Below, in pieces: positions 1-10,156 of a DNA stretch of 64,000 nucleotides. A program made the position numbers and the translations under genes. Source of the DNA: Nematostella vectensis (lineage: Eukaryota; Cnidaria; Anthozoa; Actiniaria; Edwardsiidae); contig NC_064044.1 of the NCBI RefSeq assembly GCF_932526225.1, forward strand, positions 6,784,747-6,848,746, read 5' to 3'. How positions within the stretch are numbered: position 1 is the first letter of the stretch; each line of letters opens with the position of its first letter. Under the pieces are notes generated by a model. That model did no database searches and was not told the origin of the DNA. It saw only the letters and a program-made list of their open reading frames with translations.

Positions 1-141
1 CAAAATAGTTACAGCTTTGGTTTTTAAAGTAGTCATGATTTAAAAATGGGCTTAGATCTAGATTATTAAGAATAATTTATTAAGTAGTAAAATACGCCGC
101 CATTTAACGCTCACGCCTTTCTCAAGATTTAAATAACACAT

Positions 142-335
142 AACTGTCAACCCAACTTGGACAGGAATATTGTGAAAAAGGGTAAAATAATTACTTACAG
201 TAAATATGTCAAACAAACCAAAGAGAGCCAATGCGGGTGAATACAGAGAATGTATGAACATTCTCACAAAAATTAGGCTTCTAATGAAGTCCAAAATCTT
301 GTGATACCTGCCTAATGTGGGTGTTTTGACAGCTA
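142..335. repeat. short TIR element, intact copy
   Basis: The ends are inverted: the left reads AACTGTCAACCCAACTTGG and the right ends GGGTGTTTTGACAGCT. The same sequence recurs at 53230-53345 plus 54205-54254, where it is split by about 860 bp of inserted DNA. That makes it a small non-autonomous element (MITE-like). It has no coding content; the 115-aa open frame across it is fortuitous. Confidence 0.6.
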
Positions 336-477
336 AGATAACAAAAAGTAGTAGCTTATAAGCGTTAATTTCCCATTTATTCTCTTTTCCTTCCACTATT
401 CCCATCTCGCTCTTTTAGTTAAACGTAATTTCTTCAAAGAGCACGAGGACTTATGTTCTTCCGTCTCTCTATACTAC

Positions 478-908
478 TATAACCCTTAGGCAATTAACCT
501 GAGCTTTTTTTCTAAAGTCTAAATAACAGATGTTTGTGTAGAGTAAATAAGGTAGCAAAATAACTCATGTTACAATAATTTAGTAAAATTTTGAAATATA
601 GTTCAAATAAATTCCCATAATTATCGTTTATGCTATTCGTTAATTTAAGTTGAATATTGTTATGAAACAATGAAAAATCTACATTGCTACATTACCGCTA
701 TAACCCTTAGGCAAATTTACCTTAGCTTTTTTCTAAAGTCTAAATAACAGATATTTGTGTAGAGTAAATAAGGTAGCAAAATAACTCATGTTACAATAAT
801 TTAGTAAAATTTAAAAAAAGTTAAAATAAATTGCCACAATTATCGTTTATGCTATTCGTTTATTTAAGTCGATTTTGTTATAAAACAATGAAAAATCTAC
901 TTTGCTGC
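478..908. repeat. two tandem copies of a ~221-bp unit
   Basis: The block starting TATAACCCTTAGGCAA at 478 is repeated from about 699 with few differences. Both copies run through AATAAGGTAGCAAAATAACTC and end near GAAAAATCTAC. The unit is AT-rich and non-coding. It lies downstream of the minus-strand gene at 1073-1690. Confidence 0.8.
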
Positions 909-1072
909 CCTTCTTGTTTGTCGTGGTTTGTCGTCAAGTTCATTTTCAATTTCTTTCTCACAATAAGGTTTTTTTTTAATTTTCCTTTTTTCATAATAAG
1001 CAAATGAAAAAATACTGCTTTTAAACGTCTTCTGGATTTTAGGATATATTTGTCCTGTAAAAGCCATTACTT

Positions 1073-1690
1073 TTATCTCTGAACTTGTCGCAAATACCTA
1101 CAACTCTTGACTTCATCCATTGCTTCTCCTAACGAGGGTGCATTCTCCGCCTGAACTGGTTTAGCAGGTTTATTTTCCCGCCTAAAATCCTCAATTTGCA
1201 TCTTGGCGTTTTTCACGATTCTATCAGTATCCTCGAGCTTCCTCCTTAAAGCTGGAGACAGTGGCGGTGTCCTTGATGATAGCTCGTAACAGCTATGTCT
1301 GCCTGTGCCGTGGACAGGTCTGTCCTGTGTTGTCAGTCTCTCCAAGGAATTAAAACTCGAAGTTCTTGTTATTGCTCGTCGTGTTTGAAATATTGGCGAA
1401 GATGGTGCACTTTTGCTGCGGTATTCTTTTACATCCGGGGGATTCAGCATTATGTTTCCCATTTTTCTCCGGATTTCGGGCAAAGTTCCTACCTTTGATA
1501 GCTCATATGTGTAGTCAAGTGGGTCTGAGAACTTTTTCTTCCTCCCATGTTTTACCGTGACCTCACCACCCCCGTGAAGCCTTTGATATGTTGTCTTCAT
1601 TGTCAAGTGTTCATTGGCGTTTGGTACATTTGAACTCACCGACAGTTTCCTCCGTTCAGACAATAACGCAGTGGAACGTCCTCGGTTCAT
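1073..1690 (-). CDS. Ser/Arg-rich disordered protein with C-terminal CRYLR motif (205 aa)
   Basis: I do not recognise a named family. The frame is a single uninterrupted exon, basic and low in hydrophobics, with no signal peptide or membrane segment. Seen directly: a short motif RSKSAP near residue 91 that fits the 14-3-3 mode I consensus (RSxSxP), a TPPLSP segment that could be proline-directed phosphosites, a helical charged stretch (LRRKLEDTDRIVKNAKM), and the C-terminus SLGEAMDEVKSCRYLR. That C-terminus matches the end of the neighbouring minus-strand protein (3805-5727), and the similarity extends upstream through VKNA-KM and KPV, so the two are probably diverged tandem paralogues. The start was taken at the first ATG (NRGRSTALL). 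An upstream 5' exon cannot be excluded. Cytoplasmic adaptor or cytoskeletal functions are possible but not shown. Confidence 0.7.
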   Translation of the reverse strand: MNRGRSTALLSERRKLSVSSNVPNANEHLTMKTTYQRLHGGGEVTVKHGRKKKFSDPLDYTYELSKVGTLPEIRRKMGNIMLNPPDVKEYRSKSAPSSPIFQTRRAITRTSSFNSLERLTTQDRPVHGTGRHSCYELSSRTPPLSPALRRKLEDTDRIVKNAKMQIEDFRRENKPAKPVQAENAPSLGEAMDEVKSCRYLRQVQR

Positions 1691-3330
1691 TATAGCACCC
1701 TGAAACCCACTTTTATCATCAAGTCGTTGACAGTATCAGTGTCTGTATGCCCTTAAGTCATTAGTATTCGCCACAAGCCTCACTGCCTCCCTTTTTAAAT
1801 AATGTTGTTGTGATTTCCGTTTTAAAACCCTTTAGCATGAACGACACCGGCTTAAAGCCAAGTTCAAAATTGCTTATCTTGTTAATTGTTACCTTCCCCT
1901 GTTGCATGCTACGATTTTATCCTTGAAAGTCGCCTAAGAGCACTTGGTGGGAAGATTACGTATGCAAAGTAGAATTTAGTGTGTTTATGAAGTCTGCCTC
2001 AGCTGATCCAATAAATACAGCTGTACCGTCCTACGCCAACCCTTTTCTTTCGCACACCACTCGTATTACCTCCTACACCATTCCATTTTAGTATTTATTC
2101 CGGCTACTCTATAAAAAACGGGAATGAAAACATGATTTGTATACTATGACCAGCTATTAAGAAACCACCCCTCGCAAATTTCTGTGAATACTTTTCACTC
2201 ATTTTAACCTGTCATAAAATAAAATTTCATGAAATTTATGATTTGTAGGAATTTGAAGGAGCAATTTATCGCTTTTTTCTTGAATTCTTAGCGTATCCGG
2301 TTAAAGGAAACCTATTTTCGTTGTCTTAAATTACGTACTGTTCTTGTGTCTGAAAGTCTGAACATTAAGATAATTTCGGATGGTAATACCTGTCTATGCA
2401 AAATGCATGTAACATGAATGGAATTGAAGTGTCGTGAATGACAACATGTTTACCTAAGTATCAAGTTCTTTTATTACTTTTTAAGTTCAAAAACAATTTA
2501 GAAGATAATTATTTTTCGTGCAAAATTCATTTTTCTCTAAACAATCCATCTTATGTAAACTAAAAAGGAAACATCGCTTCAAATTGAAATAAAAGAGAAA
2601 CCGGGGTGATTAATTGTAGCTGCTAGCTTTATCTGTTTTGTTATTAGTGCGGTCTTGACGGCTTGTCGCTGCCAACAATTCAAAGTGAGAAAAAAAGATT
2701 ATTTATTCTTGTATTTTCGCCTAATTTGTGTGTTTTTCGCATAATGATTAGATTATTCTTGCCTGTTCTCACTCTCGCTCTCGGTGATAAATATCTAAAA
2801 GAAAAAAGACAATGCACCAAAACCTGGTATCCGACTCTGCCAAAACTTCGTCTTTTATAAGACTTCTTCAGGGCTGTCTGGTTTACGATCACGACTATTT
2901 GGGCCTCGTTTTAAAGGAAAAAAAAAAGAAATATAATCTACGGCTGGCCCTACGCGATAAACCGGTTAACCTTTGGATGGTTTTCTACGTAGCCAATTTT
3001 TTCCCGCGTAAAGCCTTTTTTTCTGTTAGACAGAAGTCTCCCTCTGAGAGAGGTAACGGAAGGAAATGTATAATAACGCACGAAGCCTCTCTAATGGTCC
3101 AGTTTCGAATTCCTATGTACCCGCTGGCCATAGACACTAAGGACGCATAATACAGCGCGAGCCTCGGTTTCAGGCGAACTGTTCGCAAATACATGCGTTC
3201 TTAGTCTGTTTGTCCAGCGGGCATAGCAGAATTTGAATGGATAACAAAGAACCCAATTTATTTTTCATGTTTTCTCTTTTCTCCTAACGTCTGGCTCGTT
3301 TGAAATAGCAAAGGAATAACAAACTACAAC
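1691..3330. other. intergenic, no gene seen; one dispersed repeat
   Basis: Only short shadow frames are present. Positions about 3090-3180 resemble 57262-57335 and, inverted, 57430-57515 (shared GTCCAGTTTCGA, AGGACGCATAA and AGCCTCG blocks), so a dispersed repeat lies here. Nothing else is recognisable. Confidence 0.6.
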
Positions 3331-3700
3331 ATCAACAACAGGAGCAGAAACAATTCTAGCAACAACAACCACTAAACAACAATAGCAACGTAATCATCAA
3401 CAGAACCAACGACAACACTAGCAACAGCAATAACAACATTTTAAACAACAACATAATTATCAATAACAACAGCAACAACAACAACACTAGCAACAGCAAT
3501 AACAACATTTTAAACAACAACATAATTATCAATAACAACAGCAACAACAACAACACTAGCAACAGCAATAACAACATTTTAAACAACAACATAATTATCA
3601 ATAACAACAGCAACAACAACAACAACACTAGCAACTACTTTTGATAGCAGCAACAATTGTTCGCACATTGACATCAATAACAACATTGATAACAACGACA
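3330..3700. repeat. AAC-rich tandem repeat, 69-bp unit x3
   Basis: The block containing AACATTTTAAACAACAAC recurs at 3435, 3504 and 3573, a period of 69 bp, within a wider CAA/CAG-rich tract. The minus-strand open frame of leucines here (3356-3634) is a product of the repeat and not a gene. Confidence 0.9.
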
Positions 3701-3757
3701 ATCGTTTGCACAATAATAGCAGAGAAGTATGGAATGAAAGAACACGATATTTTGTCA

Positions 3758-3767
3758 TTTATTTATT
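3758..3767 (-). promoter_or_regulatory. poly(A) signal of the 640-aa gene
   Basis: Two overlapping AATAAA hexamers on the minus strand lie about 40 nt beyond the TAA-side end of the 3805-5727 frame, the expected distance for a short 3'UTR. Confidence 0.55.
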
Positions 3768-3804
3768 GTTTACATAGCATCGCACTATTTGTTTTTGAAA
3801 GGAG

Positions 3805-5727
3805 TTAGAGTAAATCGCTGTCTTTGTGTCTAAGATATCGGCATTTCCTAGCATCGTCCATCATTTCCGCTAAAGACTTTCCATTTTTTAGAGCATCCGT
3901 AGTTCGCCCCATTCCTTCTCGACCCACAGGCTTTTTACGACTATTCTGATGATCTCGCAACATCTTATTAGCATTCACTACTTGACTTAGTCCCCTAATA
4001 CCCTGCAGGCCTCGTACGACCGAGCGGAGTTCCAGGGGCCTTGGAGAAGAGCTGTCCTGCGGTTTTCGCCTCGGAGCATGCTCAGAAGCCATTATCTGGC
4101 GAATGTAGCTTACGGTTGGCTTTGAAATCTCTGAAAGTCTCTCCTTTGATATTTGTTTAATTTTTACTTCTTTCTCTTTTTCTTTCGATTTATTTTGCGA
4201 GACTGCAGCTAGAACTACGCTTCTGAAACTTGTCAGCTTGGTGTGTATATGGCTGTTTTGGTTATTTGGACTACTGGGAGTCGGACTGGGATTGTTGACA
4301 TTTCTCAGTCTGGCTAGATCCATTTCTCGCAGAATTTTCCACCCTTTCGAATTGGGCTTTCTAACCTCTGAAACTGATGCTGGCATTAAGAAATCATTTC
4401 TATTTGTTTGAATGTCGCTTTCCGTCGTACAGCTTTCCGCTGCATCTATATTTACACCACTTTCCGACGCATCTTTACATATATTGCCCATACCGCATGA
4501 TGACGTCAGGGCTGGCAAATAAACCTGTGAACCCCTTTTAGTGTTAATGTCAATCCAAGCGTTGCCATAGTTATTAAGTAGTAGATCGCTCTCGGTTGTT
4601 TGTGATTTTGAGTCAATTGTTGAGTCGTCGCTAAAAGATTTCCTTCCTGCTTGGGAAACTATTTCATCGATTGTTTGACTCCTTTTTCGTTGCGTTTGAA
4701 TTGTATCTTCATTATTCAAATTCGCGCCTAACACACAAGTAGAAAGCGACCTTACTGTCTTTTTATTTATTGATTTTAATCTTGGTTTTTCGAGAACCGT
4801 TCTTGTTATGTCGCTTACTGATTTTATCACTTCATTTTTGTCTAAATTTCCCATGCTTTCTTCTACAAATCCATCGTTTTTACTAAGGTTTCTCGCCAGA
4901 AGGCTAAACCGCCTGATCTTTTTCTCATTTTCTTTCGTCTGCGCTTTCTCATCTGCATAAACGTTGTTAATGCCCGCAATGTGTCTACCAGAAGTCTCAC
5001 TTTCCGCTTTTTCCGTCCGCCTTTGTTTACTAAACTCTCGCATTTTCTCATTCAGCTCGCTAAGTGATGACTCGCTGTTTGTTTTTCCTGTTTTGTAAAA
5101 TTTATCTCTTTGATTTGATATCGCGATCTTGTACTCCAATAAACTGTCCTTTTTATTTACAAATTCTCTAACATCCAAACAAATTTGTCTATCAATTCGC
5201 TGTTCACTGCTTTGCAGCTTGCCGTTTTTTGAGTCGAAAGAGTTCGAGGTCTCAACAAACAAACTGGATTTAATAGATTGTTTTCGAGTAGGATAGGCTT
5301 GAACAAACGGTAAAGATTTCTCTTCCGTTGACAACGATCGTCGAGTTGTGGAAGAAAGTTGTTTACCATTTAGCTGCGTTGGATCACTCAATTGACGAAA
5401 AGACGTCTCCCCATAAGTACTACGCTTCCTTTCACTCGACGAAGTCGATATTTTCCTCATATTTACCGAGAAGCCGCTGGCCGTAGAAAGACTACTCTTC
5501 CTTTTTGGGAAAACCGACTCCTTCGCTTCCAATGAACTATTAGCGCTCTCCTCGCTTAGACTTCTCGCAAGGACATTTTGCGTGTTTGTAATTTCTTCTA
5601 GCTTTTTCTCCTGTTCTTTTTCATAAACTTCCAGTTGCTTTTGTAAGCGATGTCTTTGGTGTCTCAATGTTTTTGTAACAGATTTCATGTATTTGCTTTC
5701 GCTGCTATTGCTTGCCATGACGTCCAC
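3805..5727 (-). CDS. long disordered Ser-rich protein with C-terminal CRYLR motif (640 aa)
   Basis: This is one long intronless frame; I do not recognise a family. Residues about 15-50 are a charged coiled-coil-like helix (KTLRHQRHRLQKQLEVYEK). Residues about 60-600 are low complexity, rich in S, K, R, N and E, with many RxxS sites such as KRSQT, RSLST and GRKSFS that look like basophilic-kinase substrates. The C-terminal ~60 residues are the most ordered-looking part (LRSVVRGLQGIRGLSQVVNA, then SLAEMMDDARKCRYLR). They align with the C-terminus of the 205-aa gene about 2 kb away on the same strand. There is no signal peptide or TM segment. The start is the first ATG of the frame (MDVMASNSS), and the upstream DNA is AT-rich. 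The gene is divergently oriented to 8017-9426 across a 2.3-kb gap. Intracellular scaffold is a guess only. Confidence 0.8.
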   Translation of the reverse strand: MDVMASNSSESKYMKSVTKTLRHQRHRLQKQLEVYEKEQEKKLEEITNTQNVLARSLSEESANSSLEAKESVFPKRKSSLSTASGFSVNMRKISTSSSERKRSTYGETSFRQLSDPTQLNGKQLSSTTRRSLSTEEKSLPFVQAYPTRKQSIKSSLFVETSNSFDSKNGKLQSSEQRIDRQICLDVREFVNKKDSLLEYKIAISNQRDKFYKTGKTNSESSLSELNEKMREFSKQRRTEKAESETSGRHIAGINNVYADEKAQTKENEKKIRRFSLLARNLSKNDGFVEESMGNLDKNEVIKSVSDITRTVLEKPRLKSINKKTVRSLSTCVLGANLNNEDTIQTQRKRSQTIDEIVSQAGRKSFSDDSTIDSKSQTTESDLLLNNYGNAWIDINTKRGSQVYLPALTSSCGMGNICKDASESGVNIDAAESCTTESDIQTNRNDFLMPASVSEVRKPNSKGWKILREMDLARLRNVNNPSPTPSSPNNQNSHIHTKLTSFRSVVLAAVSQNKSKEKEKEVKIKQISKERLSEISKPTVSYIRQIMASEHAPRRKPQDSSSPRPLELRSVVRGLQGIRGLSQVVNANKMLRDHQNSRKKPVGREGMGRTTDALKNGKSLAEMMDDARKCRYLRHKDSDLL

Positions 5728-8016
5728 TTTAAATTCGTAGATACAGCTTACTCAATAGAAATGATGATTAATTGCATTTTTTTTTTCGCCGAAAGAGGTT
5801 GTAGATTCTTGCGGCATCCATGCCAACTATTTGTGTTAAAATGTTTGCATTTTGTGTAGTACTTGTATCACAGCTTGAATCATGCGACCCATCAAGAAAG
5901 GCGAATTTTATGTGAATTTAAATTCCCTTTTTCGCCATCTGCTTATTTCATTAGTCTCCAGTTTTAGCTTCATTTTGGCTATTTCGGTTCAGTTAAAAAA
6001 TTCTCTTTGAAGCCTTCAAGTGATTAGCAAGTACGTGTTACATTATGCCGGCGTTCTTGCGTTTTGAATTTTTCAAATACTTATCAATTCTCAATCGCTA
6101 TGTTTTGCCACCCCAAATTAATACAAAGTACAGAAATTTCTTATGCACAATATAATTACGAAACAATATCCCGCTAAGCTACCGGTAATTTTTCTATTCA
6201 TCTCGAGATGTTCAGTTATTGGAAAACATGAATGACTCACAAATGAAATATCATCACGCGCAAAGTATACATCCATTAATTAAGAAATATTCAAAACGCT
6301 TTTTCTATGCTGAATATAATAACTTTGAGGGTATTTTTACTGTAATTATGATAAGATGGATCAGTTAAGTTGTAAGCTTTATAATTAGACTTTCATATCT
6401 CTTCAAGGAAGCTGATAAAGATTTTGATAAAGGAGAGTCGTGTCGCATAATCATACCCTTTTAGAATAAAATTTTAGAAACAACAGACTGTACACAAATT
6501 GTACATGAAAATTAACGGATCCATAATTGTTCTCCATTTGCACATAATTGAAAAGTTCAAAAGAATCACATTGCCTCGTTTTCATGTTCACTAGCCTTTT
6601 TTGCGGGAATTTAGCAGCGCAAGGCCCGCTGGGAGTGACTGAGTCTTGTATGTGGGAAGCCTGTAGCGCAGTTAGCAGAGCGTTGCTCTGTAGTTTTCCT
6701 GTCTCTTTATGAGTTTATCCTTGCTCTGAGCTTTTCCATGGTTTCTATGGTTTTTATCCATCCGATAAAAAACGGTTTTGATATCTTGCAATTCGACGCG
6801 CGCTACAGTGGCCACCTTGAAAAATTTCGTAAGTAGCCAATAGGAATGCGAGAATACTGTCTGATTGACATGAAATTAACTAGCCAACCGATAACGGATG
6901 ACGGAACTATCTTAGTCATCAAGCTCGTTTTTATTAAAACTACGATTTTTGGGTAGTTTTTGTTGTTTTTTTTTTTAACTATTTTACAAACAACTCGGCA
7001 ACGGTAACGCTTCGTACTCTGAGTTCCTTAGTCAGACATGAGTCGTATGGCGAAAGCATATTACATTTCCAAGTGCCTTCAACGGGCACGACCACTTTAT
7101 AACCTCCTCCACACAGCATCTCGAATTTTTTTTTTTTTTTTACTTTTTCTATATTTTTATAAATTGGGGTGCTTGTAGTACTATTCATGGAAGAGAAGGG
7201 ACAGACGGCGAGTACGGTCCCTCCTTCCTCCCTACCAGGCCCCGCTCTTTCTTGATCACGCAACAGGAAGCCCGAGATGGAAAAAAAGCCATTTTTCCAA
7301 TAAAAGACCCAAAACACTCGAGACGGCTGCGGAGAAGGATAGTTATAACCGTGCCCTCGACATTCAACATCTCACCTTATATTCATTTATTTTTCACCCA
7401 CAATCCTGATTTGTGTCCGGAATGAAAGACTTTTCATATTGACAGAAATTTGACAAGACGGAGAAAGGCCACTCTTTAACTTTTTCGCCACTTATAAAAA
7501 GAAACGACGTCTCGCGTTTAGAACTTTCAAAGCAATTATTTGTCTAGACGAAAAGTACATAGATAAATGCAATATTATAAAATTGAAGAATGGGACTAAT
7601 TTAACCACTCAATTCACAGCTGAGGTAAATTCAGAATAATACAAGTGTTGACTAAAGGTCTTTTGAGTCCCCTTTATTGCTGTGACAACGTCAACATGGG
7701 GCTCATTTGCATATAGCAGGTGCATTATATTTGTCAAACTCTTAAAACTTAACTCGGAAGAAAAACATAAAGGCTGAGTTCCGACTTTTAATTCAGGAAG
7801 TAACAAAGTGTTTACCAAGACAGTCGCGTGTAGATAAAGCGTTTCTCTAGTTCAAAGTTGTTATTGTATCTTTTTGTTTACCGGTGAGTGCGCAACAAGA
7901 AAGAACACTTTTCAATGCAGTGTGATGTTTAAACATTGCTTCTTTAATATTGTGGTGGGTAGACGTTTCAGTACGACTATCGATGGGCAAGTCGTGAAGA
8001 TTTAGCAGTGACTTAA
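5728..8016. other. divergent intergenic region between two disordered-protein genes
   Basis: No coding exon is seen. Positions about 6793-6868 hold a single reverse-orientation monomer of the 77-bp satellite found at 25.4-27.1 kb. TATAAAAA at 7493-7500 is a candidate TATA box about 520 nt upstream of the plus-strand ATG. Positions 7124-7140 carry a T-run. The rest is unremarkable AT-rich DNA. Confidence 0.5.
6793..6868 (-). repeat. solitary satellite monomer (inverted)
   Basis: GCGCGCTACAGTGGCCACC, followed by GTAAGTAGCCAATAGGAATGCGAGA, is the reverse complement of the 77-bp unit of the 25.4-27.1 kb array. It shows that the satellite sequence also exists as a dispersed single copy. Confidence 0.75.
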
Positions 8017-9426
8017 ATGGGAATACGAGAAATGGAAAACCGTGCCTTGAAAAAAGAAAACTTGCGAAGAGGCACTAGTGGGAAAACAGGAGGCTTGTCC
8101 AGTGTCTCGCTACAGCTGAAGGAAATTCAGGACGTCCTAAAAAACTTTACCGAGGATTGTAATGCTGACAAAGCTAGTGAGGAGAAAGCCAAATTAATAC
8201 CACGTCCGTCGATACACAATACGAAGAAATCTTTGGGAAGAGCTCACGCTTCACCAGAGAGTATCTCAAACGGCGGCGAAAATATCTTGACCAAACAACT
8301 TCCAATGTTAAAAGAAAGAAAGAGGTTAGATAAAATTGACACTTGTGAAGGAAAGATTGAACAATGGAATGGATTCCCGATAAGTGGGAATTATGGAGAT
8401 TTGCCAGGAAGAGAGAAGGGAAGGCATAAAAGGCTCCAGCGTTCCAAGACTTTACCATTTCCAGCAATCCAACCAACACGTAGAACAGAGCGCGACATTT
8501 TTGGAAAGAACGACTTGGTTTATTCAGAGATACCCTCTAACCACTCAGTTATTAGCGCAAAAAAATCACACACTTTGCAACACGGTCGGCGATATGTAGG
8601 CCGCAGCTTGTCCACCCCACTCAAATCAGGCGACTTGGAATTTTCTTGTCGGACCGACCTTCCGGAAACTTTTGTCGCAAATGGTAGCCATACTTTCTTA
8701 CGCAGGAGAAAATCAAGTGGTCAAAATTTCGGTGATGGTGCTTTTTTGACAAAACCGGTAGCGCAGGCAAATGCAGATTTTGTTCTCACAGAGGTCGCTA
8801 AAGCTCAGAGGTATAAGAAAAGGTCGCCTACAGGAATTGAGAGATGCAGAAAAGAAGCCGGTGGTTCCAAAGATGGTGAGGATAGAGGAGAGACTAATAG
8901 ACAACAGAACCAGATAACAAAAGGATTTCAAGGTCGCTCAGATGTACGCAAAAGAGACTTTGAAAACGCGCGGAAGTTTCAGCAAAGGTCACCGACAGAA
9001 GTAGAACGTTTGGAAAAACTTAAAATGCCGGATTCTATCAATAATAACACTGAGGTGTTCCGCAATGTTTTTCTTGGAAATGAAGCTCATTCTGAGTACG
9101 AAAGATATGCAAGACGATCACCTAATAAGGAAATCAAACAAAGACAATTCCGAGAACCAACTGCAAAAGTTATCAAAGAGTTGTCAGTTGATTCCGAGAA
9201 TTCGTTTCGCGAAAGCAAAAGGTGCTCTCATAGAGAGAGCAATCTGGGGTATGTCCCAGAATACCATGAATTTCAGGAATTCCAAGAATCATCTGAGTCT
9301 TCTGTTTCCGAGAATTCTGAAGTGGAGGTTGCTGCCGCTGCATCCGAACAGCGAACTGAACCAGGAATAAGGAACGTGCGGTTTTCCCGTTACTCGATGA
9401 TTAGCCCTGACGGTAATCGGATTTAA
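8017..9426 (+). CDS. disordered basic protein with three RSP repeats (469 aa)
   Basis: This is a single-exon frame ending in tandem stops (TAA TAA); no family is recognised. The product is hydrophilic and rich in R, K, S and E, without TM or signal peptide. Seen directly: a short helical N-terminal segment (LQLKEIQDVLKNF), a LQRSKTLPFP segment, and a GRSLSTPLK site that fits RSxSxP, the 14-3-3 mode I consensus. In the second half there are three spaced repeats of the form RY/KF-xx-RSP-xxxE (RYKKRSPTGIE, KFQQRSPTEVE, RYARRSPNKEI). The C-terminus is acidic then Ser-rich and ends SRYSMISPDGNRI. It starts at the first ATG (GIREMENR); a second in-frame Met lies at residue 6. Divergent to the 3805-5727 gene. 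Its composition resembles the two minus-strand neighbours, but no clear alignment was found. Confidence 0.78.
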   Translation: MGIREMENRALKKENLRRGTSGKTGGLSSVSLQLKEIQDVLKNFTEDCNADKASEEKAKLIPRPSIHNTKKSLGRAHASPESISNGGENILTKQLPMLKERKRLDKIDTCEGKIEQWNGFPISGNYGDLPGREKGRHKRLQRSKTLPFPAIQPTRRTERDIFGKNDLVYSEIPSNHSVISAKKSHTLQHGRRYVGRSLSTPLKSGDLEFSCRTDLPETFVANGSHTFLRRRKSSGQNFGDGAFLTKPVAQANADFVLTEVAKAQRYKKRSPTGIERCRKEAGGSKDGEDRGETNRQQNQITKGFQGRSDVRKRDFENARKFQQRSPTEVERLEKLKMPDSINNNTEVFRNVFLGNEAHSEYERYARRSPNKEIKQRQFREPTAKVIKELSVDSENSFRESKRCSHRESNLGYVPEYHEFQEFQESSESSVSENSEVEVAAAASEQRTEPGIRNVRFSRYSMISPDGNRI

Positions 9427-10156
9427 TAATAGCCATCCATACCTAGCGCTGGTGCACAATCGCGTCCAGTGTGCGATGTTACCGTTATTCAAACATTAGC
9501 CCTGCAAGTAAAGTCAGTATAGATAGAATAGGATGTAAGGGAGATGGAGAAAAGTCTCAGGACTTACTTCTACCTCAAATTCTTTTCACTAGCAAAGGAA
9601 GCGCAGACGATAAGCAAAAGCGTAAGATATTCACTGCGCGTGCGAAGATCGGTCTGAATGAGACGCAAGTGGGGAAAGAATGGGTGAAACGGTTTCTTAT
9701 TTTCTTACCTTTCTGTCTCCGCTTACCTCACTTTCATATGATTTTCACAACTCGAAAAGGCTCTGTAACACGTAATTTTTTCTCTTGCAATTTTTTCGCA
9801 AAAACAATTGCAAGTGGTACGTGCTGTTTCCTTACGTGTGACATCCCCTTTGCAACGTTTTTCTTTCCCTCAAACTATGCACGGAGACTAGAACGCACTC
9901 CTGCATGCTTCCCGCACCAGAAGTCACAGCGAAAACGTTATGTTCTACCTCGCTACCTTGCTATTTTTTGCGGGCCAAGTTGCGACCAAAAAGTGTACGT
10001 GTGGCAGAGTCTTTTTTAGTCTTTTTCGTCTTGTTTTCGCCAATAGTAAAAAGCTTGCTTTCACCTTTACTTAAATGGTCGTAAGAAAAGTTTGATTCTC
10101 GACATATTTAGATTTACCACTATTAAAAGAAATCAAACAGTAACATTACCACGTAA
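9427..10156. other. intergenic, nothing recognised
   Basis: A 182-aa open frame at 9471-10019 starts inside presumed 3'UTR sequence and has random-looking composition (runs of F, C and R). I do not call it. Confidence 0.5.

Noticed and set aside
3356-3634. Leucine-rich 92-aa minus-strand frame
   Set aside because: Translation of the AAC-type 69-bp tandem repeat.
6658-6700. tRNA-like stretch GTAGCGCAGTTAGCAGAGC
   Set aside because: Resembles a D-arm/A box, but no matching acceptor, anticodon or T arm was found downstream; at most a tRNA-derived fragment.
9471-10019. 182-aa plus-strand frame
   Set aside because: Random-like composition, no motif, and it begins within 50 bp of the previous gene's stop; likely chance.
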